Source: Agathobacter ruminis | GTDB taxonomy: Bacteria > Bacillota > Clostridia > Lachnospirales > Lachnospiraceae | Length of the DNA stretch: 64,000 nt | Assembly: GCF_002735305.1 (NCBI RefSeq) | Contig: NZ_PDYG01000003.1 | Span: forward strand, 1 to 64,000 | Reading direction: 5' to 3' | Shown here: positions 25,295 to 34,122 of the stretch, piece by piece | How positions within the stretch are numbered: the first letter of the stretch is position 1 | Layout of the letters: the number at the start of each line of letters is the position of its first letter | Translations under genes and position numbers: made by a program | Notes under the pieces: generated by a model | What the model was told of the DNA's origin: nothing | The model's input: only the letters and a program-made list of their open reading frames with translations | Databases searched by the model: none

Positions 25295-26443
25295 TTAACT
25301 ATACAGATAATCACATACAAAATCATCGATATTTGCATAGCGATTTATCTCTAAACCTATTTTTTTATATTCTTCAAGGTATTCCTTTAAAGTACTGTCA
25401 AAAGCCTGTGCTGTAGCGTATAAATCTGCCGGATTATAACCTGATAGTGGATTGTAATCTCCGATACGCCATTCACTGCTAATCTCGGATAACATAGCGT
25501 TAAAAGAAAGCAAACTCATAAACGCTAAATGTCTATTTTCTGTTTCAGCCGCAAAGTACATTTTGTTGCGCCAATTAGAAAACATTTCCTCATAAGTTTT
25601 TTCAAGTGCATGAGCAGTTACAGCCTTTCTATTACTGTCATTTTGAGATTCATTATCCTCAAAAATCGTTTCGTTCTTCTCTTCCAATATATCTTGTACA
25701 CAAATCGTTTTTCCAAGACTTAAGCCTTCTTTAACAAATATCTCTGTAGTCTCTTTTATAAGATACATCAGATTTTCTTTCGCTTCAGCAACAGTAGGTG
25801 CAGAAATCACTTTTTCTATCAATTCACAAAACATATCCGGCTTCTTTTCCATACCGTTCAATTCATCATATGCTCGTTTTACTCCCAATCGAAAATATCT
25901 CTTATTCAGCATTGCAACAGCATTCTCCAAATAGTATATGGCCGCACCTATACCTTCTAACATCTTAGTTTTGTTTGCGGAGTGCTTTGCAATGTTTATA
26001 TAACGATATGCCTCTTCCAAGTAATTTAACGACTTATCATAATCTTGTGTTGTAAGTGGAACAGCCAGCTTATCCTTAACTGTATTTCTTAATTTTTCCA
26101 ACTTTTCGAGATATTTTTTATCAGCACAATAAACGATTTTTGAATCCATTAACTTAGAGATATTCGGATGATTATATTGTGCATCATCCTTTAAATTATC
26201 CCAAGTGGTACAATAAAGATCGTGTCCCACCATTTCATCTTCTTGAATAAATGTACAACCTAATTGCCAACCACTATCATCATTAATCAAAATAAGCAAA
26301 TCCAGGTCAGACTTAGAATATATGTCTCCGGTCAAAAATGAACCATAAATGCCTATCAATGCCAATGATTCCGGGCATACCCTTTTCGCTTTTTTTACTA
26401 TTGCATCTATAATTTTCTGATTTCTCTCTTCTAATCGTGTCAT
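25295..26443 (-). CDS. Nucleotidyltransferase-domain protein
   Basis: A 382-residue protein. The N-terminal 110 residues are a pol-beta-type nucleotidyltransferase: GIYGSFLTGDIYSKSDLDLL with the GS motif and the DxD metal ligands. The middle is helical, like HEPN or aminoglycoside nucleotidyltransferase C-domains (YRYINIAKHSANKTKML). The C-terminal 100 residues are unassigned. It could modify an antibiotic or a macromolecule; nothing in the sequence decides. Codon and base use are AT-rich like the neighbouring accessory genes. Confidence 0.7.
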   Translation of the reverse strand: MTRLEERNQKIIDAIVKKAKRVCPESLALIGIYGSFLTGDIYSKSDLDLLILINDDSGWQLGCTFIQEDEMVGHDLYCTTWDNLKDDAQYNHPNISKLMDSKIVYCADKKYLEKLEKLRNTVKDKLAVPLTTQDYDKSLNYLEEAYRYINIAKHSANKTKMLEGIGAAIYYLENAVAMLNKRYFRLGVKRAYDELNGMEKKPDMFCELIEKVISAPTVAEAKENLMYLIKETTEIFVKEGLSLGKTICVQDILEEKNETIFEDNESQNDSNRKAVTAHALEKTYEEMFSNWRNKMYFAAETENRHLAFMSLLSFNAMLSEISSEWRIGDYNPLSGYNPADLYATAQAFDSTLKEYLEEYKKIGLEINRYANIDDFVCDYLYS

Positions 26444-26790
26444 GTTTATCCATCCTTACAACTCTTTTGTGAAATAGTATCGTTTATATCTTGTTCATTT
26501 CCATCATTTGTAATTCTAATATTAATGTTGTTCATTTAACTTTAAACTCCCCTACAAATCTGAATTTGCGCGTTTCTACGAGCGGTGCAAGGATGTACCG
26601 AATTGGCTGTCGGGAGCTTGCTCACGGACAGGCATATTCGTGTGCAGACTTATAGTGCGACAGCGCGACATGAGCATGAAGCGTAGCGGAATGCGAATGC
26701 AGTCACCGCTCAACAAACTGCGAATTGTTAATTTCACTGTCTTCAATTATACAGAATCCTCATCCAGTAAGGAATATACAATTCAAAATA
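26444..26790. other. Non-coding region with a GC-rich, repeat-like core
   Basis: No gene is supported here. From about 26560 to 26720 the base composition rises sharply and short motifs recur (GGAGCTTGCTCACGGACAGG, GAGCATGAAGCGTAGCGGAA). This resembles the decayed repeat-like spacers often seen between accessory genes in Lachnospiraceae. A short plus-strand frame at 26640 has no ribosome site and is not believable. Confidence 0.4.
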
Positions 26791-26794
26791 ATTA

Positions 26795-26832
26795 CCAAAA
26801 AGGACAGCTATCTCTTTCGAAATAACTGTCCT
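26795..26832 (-). terminator. Terminator of the XRE gene
   Basis: AGGACAG-TATCTC-like stem pairs across TTTC, with a T-run on the minus strand. It and its flanks resemble the terminator at 46890-46925. Confidence 0.65.
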
Positions 26833-26917
26833 CTGTAAGGTTAATCGGTTCGATATTTAATTAAGAGCTCAGCAAACTTGAATTTGAAGTCACTCGCCGT
26901 TTAGCTGTTTCAAAATT

Positions 26918-27403
26918 CTATCTCTTGGTTAGTTCGTTTAACTCTTTTCTTATTTTAACTCTAAGCACTATACCATATCCCCATACAAACCATCCGCATA
27001 TTAAAGTCACGATAAGTTGAGCAGTATTATCTGCAACAAATTTAGCAAGGGTAAATGAAATAATAATGCCTATAACAATTAATATCTCTGTAAAAATCCC
27101 ATCTTTTTGTAATTGTGATTTCTTTCTTTCTATTGAATACTCTGCAATCTTGTCAAATGTTTCTGTTAATTCTTTATTCATAATCTCACTTTTCCTTTCA
27201 CCTTCGACTAATTCCTTAATGTCTACTTCATAGTAATCCGCCAGTTCTATTATCAGACTAATATCCGGCAATGTACTTCCTGTTTCCCAGCGTGAAACAG
27301 AACGATTAGATACGTTCAGCTTTTCTGCAAGCTGTTCCTGTGTCAATCCTTTTTCGTTTCTTAACATTTTAAGAAACAAACCTATTTTTTTCTGGTCCAT
27401 GTC
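26918..27403 (-). CDS. XRE-family regulator with C-terminal membrane segments
   Basis: A 161-residue protein. Residues 1-60 are a helix-turn-helix (GLTQEQLAEKLNVSNRSVSR then WETGSTLPDI). Residues 100-150 contain two hydrophobic segments (ILIVIGIIISFTLAKFV, LIVTLICGWFVWGYGIVL), giving a membrane-tethered regulator. AAGGAG lies before the ATG at 27403. The target is unknown. Confidence 0.82.
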   Translation of the reverse strand, partial: DMDQKKIGLFLKMLRNEKGLTQEQLAEKLNVSNRSVSRWETGSTLPDISLIIELADYYEVDIKELVEGERKSEIMNKELTETFDKIAEYSIERKKSQLQKDGIFTEILIVIGIIISFTLAKFVADNTAQLIVTLICGWFVWGYGIVLRVKIRKELNELTKR

Positions 27404-27571
27404 GTTTTCTCCTTCCACTTGAAGAATATATCAATCTACCAACTAACAACAGGACATAAAGTGAGAAAATGCCGTATACATCTTGGTAGACACGTTTGTC
27501 TAGTTTTATTTCATCTTGAGATTATATAGAAAATCGGAATTTTGTTTTCCCTACAAACTGCGATTTGTTTA

Positions 27572-28024
27572 TCAAAAATAATGCTCCATTAAACGATCAA
27601 CCCATTCCGGAACCAATGCATCTTTCCTATCATATACAGGATAATATGGCTTTATATCTAAAACAGGAGTTCCATCTACTGCATCAAGTCCTTCAACAAC
27701 AATCTTGTCTTCAGAAACAGAAACCACTTTAACAGATGTCATTCCGATACGGTTAGGTCTATCTTTTCCACGTTGTGAAAAAATGCCAACCAGTGGCATG
27801 TCATCCCTATTCTGGGGCCTTCTTTGAAGATGCTTTTCCTTTTCATACTTTGCTTTATCAAGATGATAAATGATAATCACATGAGAAAAATCTTCAAGTC
27901 CTTTCAACCCAAAGTTATACTCTTCATCCAATATTATAGAAGAAGTGTCTTCTCCCCAAGAAACATCTTTTCTGTCCTTTACTTTATTTCTAACATAACC
28001 AATTGGTTCCATTTCGATTTTCAT
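27572..28024 (-). CDS. tRNA N6-threonylcarbamoyladenosine methyltransferase TrmO-like
   Basis: A 150-residue protein of the TsaA/TrmO (UPF0066) family, which methylates t6A37 of tRNA using SAM. Recognisable parts are PIGYVRNKVKDRKD, GLKGLEDFSHVIIIYHLDKA, GIFSQRGKDRPNRIGMT and VEGLDAVDGTPVLDIKPYYP. Its length matches short archaeal-type TrmO. There is no clear strong ribosome site. Confidence 0.85.
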   Translation of the reverse strand: MKIEMEPIGYVRNKVKDRKDVSWGEDTSSIILDEEYNFGLKGLEDFSHVIIIYHLDKAKYEKEKHLQRRPQNRDDMPLVGIFSQRGKDRPNRIGMTSVKVVSVSEDKIVVEGLDAVDGTPVLDIKPYYPVYDRKDALVPEWVDRLMEHYF

Positions 28025-28242
28025 AGTTGTATCCTCAAATCTCGATTGTTATAATTCACTATCTACAATTATACAGAATCCTGAATTATCATGGAATACC
28101 AAATCAGTATTCCTGATATTTAAGCAGCCCTGTTGCAATTTTTCTATCTTACAGTATATACTATCCAGGATTCAAAAACCTCCACACAGCATCTTTTCAA
28201 GCAGCGCTAGAAGCAGTTTTTCAGCTGTAATGCAGCCCTACA
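28025..28242. other. Non-coding spacer
   Basis: AT-rich DNA with a second copy of CAATTATACAGAATCC near 28066 and no supported gene. With the terminator and ppdK scar to its right, the gene-free stretch runs to 28415. Confidence 0.4.
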
Positions 28243-28286
28243 AAAAAATCCAGGTCTTCCTATACCGGAAAACCTGGATTAAAAAA
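28243..28286 (-). terminator. Strong terminator behind the ppdK 3'-end scar
   Basis: On the minus strand AATCCAGGTTTTCC pairs with GGAAGACCTGGATT and runs into TTTTTTT. Because it follows the short ppdK-like tail at 28319-28346, it is likely the original ppdK terminator, now 20 kb away from ppdK. Confidence 0.8.
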
Positions 28287-28328
28287 TAAAATTATGTTAG
28301 TTCTACAAATAATCACAAATTATTTGTT

Positions 28329-28346
28329 GGCGATAGCTGCCTGTGC
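28329..28346 (-). repeat. attR-like copy of the ppdK 3' end (18 bp)
   Basis: The 18-mer GGCGATAGCTGCCTGTGC is identical to 48032-48049 inside ppdK. On the minus strand it reads in the ppdK frame as AQAAIA followed by Asn-Lys-stop, a plausible native PPDK end, then the terminator at 28243. It is read here as one end of an integrated element. Confidence 0.6.
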
Positions 28347-28415
28347 TGGTGTGCTATCCTACGACACTTTTTGCAATTCCTTAAAAGGCTCTATCACCTA
28401 TTGGGTTTTTCGCAT

Positions 28416-29813
28416 TCAGCTATACAAATCATCTAATGTTAGCAATGATACCTTCTCTGCATCAGCATTCTCAACAACCCACTTAGAAAAGCCTGACAAC
28501 GAAAAATAAATATACTGAACTTCCTCGTATTTTCTATCAATGAGCCCCTTTCTGTTCATCAGGTTTTCATAAACTGGCTTATCTATCTGTTCATTTTTGA
28601 ACTTGCACTCTCCAAGAATTGCCTTCTTTCCAATTTCATCAATTCCAACAACATCAATATCCGTTGGAATACGATCATGTCCCATACCCCACCATTTTCC
28701 TACATTTGTAGTCATGCATTTCAGCTTTCCATCTAGCCCGTGTGAAAGAACGTAATATCTACACATATCTTCAAAAATCTCACCCATGAAATCATGCAAA
28801 TTGTTCTTCACGTACGTATTATAGTAAACTTCTCCGCGATTCATCTCGATGGCCGCACGCCCCTTAGGTATGAATTTATACCAAAACCGATACATGCCAT
28901 CAACGATTTTATAGTTAACCTTCTTTTTGTTCTTTTCATCTGTTATGGCGGAAACTTTTGCCAAAACTCCAACTGTAGTAAGATTCTTTATAGTATATGA
29001 AACCGCAGCGGTCGACTCATGTACTTTGTCAGCAATTTCATTTACTTTATTTGCTCCACCTGAGCATGCCTCAATCACTGTATTATATGTGTTAACCGTT
29101 CGAAACTCTTGCATAAGCAAATTGTATGGTTCTTCATAGAGGTAACCAGATGGTTTAAAAAAATTATTAATTAGATTATCATCTAACGAAACAGAGTCAT
29201 CAAAAAGTGATAAGTATTTTGCGACTCCTCCAGTTACACCAAATACAACAGCCTTTTCCTCATTATTGTATTTAGGCACGAATTTAGCAGAATCTAGATA
29301 ATCAAATGGTTTTAAAAAAATTTGATTATCACGTCTGCCAAACAGTGGGCTCTTTTCACTCAAGATCTTTTTTTCCATAAAACTAATTGCAGAACCACTA
29401 ATAATAAGATATATATTTTTCTTACTAAGAATTGAATCAATCGCACCTTGAAATCTTGATAGAAAAGACTCGTCCACTTCGGCAATATATGGTATTTCAT
29501 CCAAAGCAATTACAGTTTTTTCATCCTTACAACTATTACCTACAAACTTAAAGAAGCCTTCCAAATCCGAAAACTCTACACCTTCCATCTCCGGTACGAT
29601 ATCAGAAATGAATTGTGCACTCCACTTTTTAACATTATCTTCTAAGCTAGATTTTGCTGCTATATAATATGATGCTCTCTTATCCTTAATAAATTCTGTG
29701 ATAAGGGTAGATTTACCTATACGTCTGCGACCATAAATAACAGTCATTTGGAAACCTGGCTGATTATATGTTTCCTCCAGCACACTCATTTCATGTTCTC
29801 TACCTATAAACAT
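28416..29813 (-). CDS. AAA ATPase with C-terminal DUF234 nuclease-like domain
   Basis: A 465-residue protein of the archaeal-type ATPase family often found near mobile DNA. Walker A is YGRRRIGKSTLI, Walker B/sensor is VIALDEIPYIAEVDE, followed by a winged helix (NEIADKVHESTAAVSYTIKN) and a C-terminal DUF234 domain (DIDVVGIDEIGKKAILGECK) with the D-ExK pattern of PD-(D/E)xK nucleases. The biological role is unknown; selfish-element or defence functions have been suggested for the family. It is the gene closest to the left att repeat. Confidence 0.82.
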   Translation of the reverse strand: MFIGREHEMSVLEETYNQPGFQMTVIYGRRRIGKSTLITEFIKDKRASYYIAAKSSLEDNVKKWSAQFISDIVPEMEGVEFSDLEGFFKFVGNSCKDEKTVIALDEIPYIAEVDESFLSRFQGAIDSILSKKNIYLIISGSAISFMEKKILSEKSPLFGRRDNQIFLKPFDYLDSAKFVPKYNNEEKAVVFGVTGGVAKYLSLFDDSVSLDDNLINNFFKPSGYLYEEPYNLLMQEFRTVNTYNTVIEACSGGANKVNEIADKVHESTAAVSYTIKNLTTVGVLAKVSAITDEKNKKKVNYKIVDGMYRFWYKFIPKGRAAIEMNRGEVYYNTYVKNNLHDFMGEIFEDMCRYYVLSHGLDGKLKCMTTNVGKWWGMGHDRIPTDIDVVGIDEIGKKAILGECKFKNEQIDKPVYENLMNRKGLIDRKYEEVQYIYFSLSGFSKWVVENADAEKVSLLTLDDLYS

Positions 29814-29960
29814 AGTTATTTCTCCCGCTAATAATATTCTTTACTAAAACCGATTTTATTAAAATGTGTTTTATTAAAAATAATTTTAGCATAGTATTCG
29901 TAGATGTCAATGTATATTTCTTTACGAGTTACAGAGAATTCTTTGCTTAGAGCCCTATTT

Positions 29961-30374
29961 TTAATACTTACTCCAAAGTAAATACAATGATCCAACTAGA
30001 ACTATAAAATACACTATTATGACTACTACAATTTCAATAACTCCTAATAGCGCTCTATATTTTAAAAGTGTGTTTTCAAAAATAAATGTAATTATCGAAA
30101 ATATAGTCATCACATTTGCAAAATTTTGATGATTTTTATCGCTCACTAAAGTATCAAACTTTTTAGAACACATAATAGCAGCATATAAAAGCAGGCCAAT
30201 GATTACAATTATTGCCATCCAAATCTTAGACAAGTCATAGAATATTTCAATAATATCTTTAATCATTGAAATGCCCATCAACCATGCTGCAACATATGCA
30301 GCCTTATTATTAAATAGATTTAACTCTCCTTTAGCTTTATTTTCCTTATGCTTCTTATTTCTGTTATCTCCCAT
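29961..30374 (-). CDS. Small four-helix membrane protein, unknown
   Basis: A 137-residue protein with a charged N-terminus (GDNRNKKHKENKAKGE) and four hydrophobic segments. GGAGTAGAGGG precedes the ATG. No family is recognised. Base composition is very AT-rich compared with the conjugation genes next to it, so it may be a later arrival. Confidence 0.6.
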   Translation of the reverse strand: MGDNRNKKHKENKAKGELNLFNNKAAYVAAWLMGISMIKDIIEIFYDLSKIWMAIIVIIGLLLYAAIMCSKKFDTLVSDKNHQNFANVMTIFSIITFIFENTLLKYRALLGVIEIVVVIIVYFIVLVGSLYLLWSKY

Positions 30375-30659
30375 TTTACCCTCTACTCCTTATTCATTAT
30401 CTCCTATATCGAGAATCCAGTCATTATAATTGTTTTTTATGTATTCTCTACCACTAGGCTTATAAACTATTGCACACGATAATAGTTTCAAAATCATGTA
30501 GATACTTCTTTCACCAGAATTGAAATTTTAAATCATATTGCATTATACTTTTCGTGCTTCATCTTATATGCCCCCGTAAGTATAATCATATGTAATTGTC
30601 ACCTCACACGACGCATTTTATTATAACGTATTTGCGAATGCATGAGGTGACTAAATTAA
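30375..30659. other. AT-rich spacer downstream of virD4
   Basis: No gene, tRNA or clear hairpin terminator is seen. In intact elements of this type the gene for a small hydrophobic protein and VirB6 would begin here, so this spacer marks the point where the transfer region was lost. Confidence 0.4.
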
Positions 30660-32112
30660 TCAAGCCCTCACCACATCAAACATTTCCCCACTTTTCACTT
30701 TAATCCCTTGATGAAGAAACCGTTGTATATCCAACTTATTTCTCTCATCATACTCACCGGTCTCTTTATACAGTGGATGCTGAGTGACATCATATTTGTC
30801 CGACAAAAATGGACGTACACCTCGAAGCTGCAGGATGCACTTGTCACCATCCATGACTGCGATTTCATCCACAGTCATGAGGTCCTTGCCACTCTTCTGA
30901 TAGTTCATGGAGTAGGAAGGATTGTTTCCTCTGCTTTCACCGGTGTTATACATGTCGATGGTCTCTTTTCCAAGGAATTGGGATAAATCCTTCAGCGTGG
31001 TTGGCTCAGTGCCACCAAGGAATAACTGAGAATCCATATTTCCAATGATGGTATCTGTGTTGTCCTTATAGATGGCTTTCAGCTGTGACTTTGCCTGTAG
31101 GAACAGGCATGCACTAATCTCACGACTTCGGATGGTTGCTACCAGCTTCTCCAGGTTCGGAATCTGTCCGATATTGGCTGTCTCATCAATTAGGCATCTG
31201 ACGTGCACTGGAAGTCTGCCGCCATACACATCATCAGCCTTCTCACATAGCAGATTGAAAAGCTGACTGTAGACCATGGAAATCAAGAAATTAAAGGTAG
31301 CATCTGTATCACTCATAATGAGAAATAATGCTGTTTTTCTATCTCCCAAGGTGTCCAGTTCCAATTCATCATAGCTTGTGATTTCTCTAAGTTCTGCAAT
31401 ATCAAATGGAGCTAGTCTTGCACCGCAGCTCACAAGAATCGATTTTGCTGTCTTGCCCGCCGCCAGCTTGTACTTCTTATATTGCCTTACTGCAAAGTGA
31501 TTTGGACTCTTCTTTTCCAGATCATGAAACATCATATCTACTGGATTTTCATAATCCTCATCATCCTCGCGAACCTCTGAAGCATTCAGAAATTCTAGTA
31601 GCGTATTAAAGTTCTGCTCTTCCTCTGGCGCCTCATAATGGATATATCCAAACAGCGCACAATAAAGAAGAGTCTCGGCCTTCGTCCAAAACTCGTCTCC
31701 GGCTTTGCCATCCCCTTTCGTATTTGCGATAAGGGTATTCACCAGTTTTAGGATGTCCTTTTCTGAGTGAATGTAGGCAAATGGGTTGTAGTGCATACTC
31801 TTTTTGAAGTTGATGGTATTAAAGATTTTCAACTTGTAGCCATGCTTCAAAAGAGTCTTACCAGCTTTAATCACCACATCACCTTTTGGATCTGTGACAA
31901 CATAACTTGAATGCATCTGCAACAGATTCGGAAGCAGGAAAAACCTGGTCTTACCTGATCCAGAACCACCAGTTACAAGTACATTCTTATTTCTTGCATA
32001 TTTTGGTTTCTTCGGGCGGCTATTCATCATTAGTCGCTCGGTTTGGGTAAGGATGATATTATCCTTAAAGTTTGGAGCCATATACGGCTCGATATCCTGC
32101 GCTGTACCCCAT
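30660..32112 (-). pseudogene. VirD4/TraG coupling protein, C-terminal part (split)
   Basis: The C-terminal 470 residues of a type IV coupling ATPase: Walker A VTGGSGSGKTRFF, TDPKGDVV, Walker B CLIDETANIGQIPNLE, and ISACLFLQAKSQLK. The frame stays open upstream of the internal Met at 32081 (WGTAQDIEPYMAPNF) and breaks at 32112 at the end of the nested element. The missing N-terminus, with the membrane helices, lies at 42211-42516. Translation from the internal Met would give a membrane-less protein. Confidence 0.85.
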
Positions 32113-32125
32113 GAAGCGTTTTGTC

Positions 32126-32153
32126 AAGTGTTATTTGGAGTTATTGACGCACA
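32126..32153 (+). repeat. Terminal inverted repeat, virD4 C-side
   Basis: Reading inward, AAGTGT (32126-32131), 14 bp, GACGCACA (32146-32153). The same two blocks occur at the other end on the opposite strand (42177-42206). Confidence 0.6.
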
Positions 32154-32206
32154 ATCAAGGCGAAAGCGCGAAAGTGCAAAGCGCAAAGGGTCTGCACTTT
32201 GCGTTT

Positions 32207-34108
32207 TCAGCTTGCGGGTTCGGGCGGCTGCTTCTTCTTGATGAAGTTGTACCATTGACCGCCGACGCGCCTTGCGCCCAAAACACCGCCCATGTTGCGC
32301 TTGGCGTTCTGTACCGTCCTCTCGGATATTCCGGCTTCGGCTGCGGCCTTTACAAGGTCCTCGCTGGCAAGCTCTTTCCCGTCTGCAAGCAGGTCAAGTA
32401 TCAGCCGTTCCGCCTGTTCGGTCTTGGTGGCGGTGTTGCCGCCCGCGCCGGACAGCAGCTCGTCGGCGGTAATGTCATACTCGCCTATCCACGAAAAGCC
32501 CGTTTCCGGGTCAAGGCAAAAGGCTATGGGCTTACCCTCCGCCGCAAGAGAAGATTTGTCATGGACGATAACGCGCACATTCGGTTCCCGTTTCACGCGC
32601 CCGATCAGCAGGACGCTCCTTGCTGCGGCGCGGAAGTCGATGGAGCCTAAACCCCGGTAGGCGCTCTGTCCTCCGGCGGCTTTGTTGAGGTGTCCGATTA
32701 GGATAACGGCGCACCCGGTACGCTCGGCAATCTCGGCAAGGCGGCGGAACATGGGGCGTATCTCGTTGGCCTTGTTCATGTCGGTTTTCTCGCCCACATA
32801 CGCCTGTATGGGGTCAAGGATAATCAGCCGCGCCCCGGTCTGTCGGATAGCTCTCTCTATGCGCTCATCGGACAGGGAAAGCCCCTGCTTGCTCTCGTCA
32901 ATGACAAGAATGCGGTCAAGGTCTGCTTCGGCTTCCATAAGGCGGGGCTTGATGGTGTCGCCCAAACCGTCCTCGGCAGTCTGGTAAATCACATTGAACG
33001 GCTCATGCACTGCCATGTGGGGGAACGGCTTGCGGTTGGTACAAGCGGCGGCAAGGCGTAGGGCAAAGGTGGTCTTGCCCTCGCCGGGGTTGCCCTGCAC
33101 AATGGTTACTTTCCCAAAGGGGATATACGGCTCCCATAACCATTCGACGGTCTGCGTGTCCACCTCGCTCATGCGGATAATCTCAACGGTTTCTTCCTGC
33201 GGCGGCCCTTTCAAGCCGTAGACCGCTTCTCGCAAATACTTCCCGTCTGTGATTTCTGCCCGGTGCTGCAATACCTCGTTCCAATCCTTGAAAAGAGGGA
33301 TAAGCCGGTGGACGGTGTAGCCCTCCGGCATGAGCTTCACAAGGCGGCTGCAAGCGTCGTTTCCGGCTTCGTCGCTGTCAAGGCAGAGATAAACGGTCTT
33401 GATGTTCGGACGGTCAGAGAGAAAGCGGAGCAGGGCTTTTTCTCCCACGCCGCCCAATGACAGGTAGCTTTGCTTCTGCCAATCCTTTTTGAACAGGCAG
33501 AGGAAAGAAAGCAGGTCAACGGGGGCTTCAAAGACAAACACTCTTTCGCCCTCGCCCCGGTAGCAGAAGTTAAAGGCTTTGTCGCTGCCTTTCACATCAA
33601 GGCGGAAGTTTCCCGCCGTTCCCTTGCTGTGGGCGTAGCGCGGTATTCCGTCCTCGTCCCGCCCCACAAATACGGCGTTGTGGTGGGCTGCGTCCTCGTA
33701 AATATCGCCGCTGGCAAAGAAAAAGCCCGTCACATCTTCATCAATGCGGCGGGCGGCTGTGAGGTAGTTCCTCGCTGTTCGGTTGTCGGGGCTGCGGGGC
33801 GGTAGCCGGAAGTCGGAGAGGGGCGCGGAGCTTGGTCTATCCGGCGGCGGTGCGGCTCCCTTTTCTCCTGTGAGAAGTTCAACGGCTTCGGTAAAACTCT
33901 TGCCAAAAAACTCCATGACAAAATCAATGGGGCCGCCGCCCTTGCTCTGGCTGTGGCGATACCACTTGTTGCCCCGGACGGTCAAGCTGTCGTGCCGTTT
34001 CCATCGGTATTCCTGTCCGGCGCGTTCCAGCGGTTCCCCCTGCGATTGCAGGAACAAAACAAGGTCGGCTTGGTTCGCCCGGTCTATCTGTTCTTGGGTG
34101 TAGTACAA
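32207..34108 (-). CDS. Primase-helicase replication protein of the mobilizable element
   Basis: A 633-residue protein. The first 60 residues resemble the zinc-free primase N-domain of element-encoded DNA primases (YYTQEQIDRANQADLVLFLQ). A TOPRIM fold follows with E194 (FEAP) and D244/D246 (LCLDSDEAG). The C-terminal half is a RepA/AAA_25 helicase with Walker A GNPGEGKTT near 339-347 and LIILDPIQAYVG as Walker B. The start is taken as TTG at 34108 because AAAGGAG sits 7 bp upstream of it; an ATG 18 bp earlier contains that site and has none of its own. It probably replicates the excised circle. Confidence 0.8.
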   Translation of the reverse strand: MYYTQEQIDRANQADLVLFLQSQGEPLERAGQEYRWKRHDSLTVRGNKWYRHSQSKGGGPIDFVMEFFGKSFTEAVELLTGEKGAAPPPDRPSSAPLSDFRLPPRSPDNRTARNYLTAARRIDEDVTGFFFASGDIYEDAAHHNAVFVGRDEDGIPRYAHSKGTAGNFRLDVKGSDKAFNFCYRGEGERVFVFEAPVDLLSFLCLFKKDWQKQSYLSLGGVGEKALLRFLSDRPNIKTVYLCLDSDEAGNDACSRLVKLMPEGYTVHRLIPLFKDWNEVLQHRAEITDGKYLREAVYGLKGPPQEETVEIIRMSEVDTQTVEWLWEPYIPFGKVTIVQGNPGEGKTTFALRLAAACTNRKPFPHMAVHEPFNVIYQTAEDGLGDTIKPRLMEAEADLDRILVIDESKQGLSLSDERIERAIRQTGARLIILDPIQAYVGEKTDMNKANEIRPMFRRLAEIAERTGCAVILIGHLNKAAGGQSAYRGLGSIDFRAAARSVLLIGRVKREPNVRVIVHDKSSLAAEGKPIAFCLDPETGFSWIGEYDITADELLSGAGGNTATKTEQAERLILDLLADGKELASEDLVKAAAEAGISERTVQNAKRNMGGVLGARRVGGQWYNFIKKKQPPEPAS

Positions 34109-34122
34109 AAAACTCACTCCTT

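Larger units (their letters stand above)
25284..27567 (+). repeat. Three dispersed copies of a CAAA(Y)TGCGA(A)TTTG near-palindrome
   Basis: Copies lie at 25284-25296, 26714-26727 and 27554-27567, always in intergenic DNA next to accessory genes and in the same orientation. A second short repeat, CAATTATACAGAATCC, occurs near 26744 and near 28066. They may mark cassette-like junctions or old terminators. Confidence 0.4.

Noticed and set aside
26640-26825. Plus-strand 61-codon gene in the XRE/nucleotidyltransferase spacer
   Set aside because: No ribosome site, low-complexity composition, and it runs through the terminator of the XRE gene.
28294-28509. Plus-strand frame over the ppdK scar
   Set aside because: It reads the scar and the end of the ATPase gene backwards, with no ribosome binding site.
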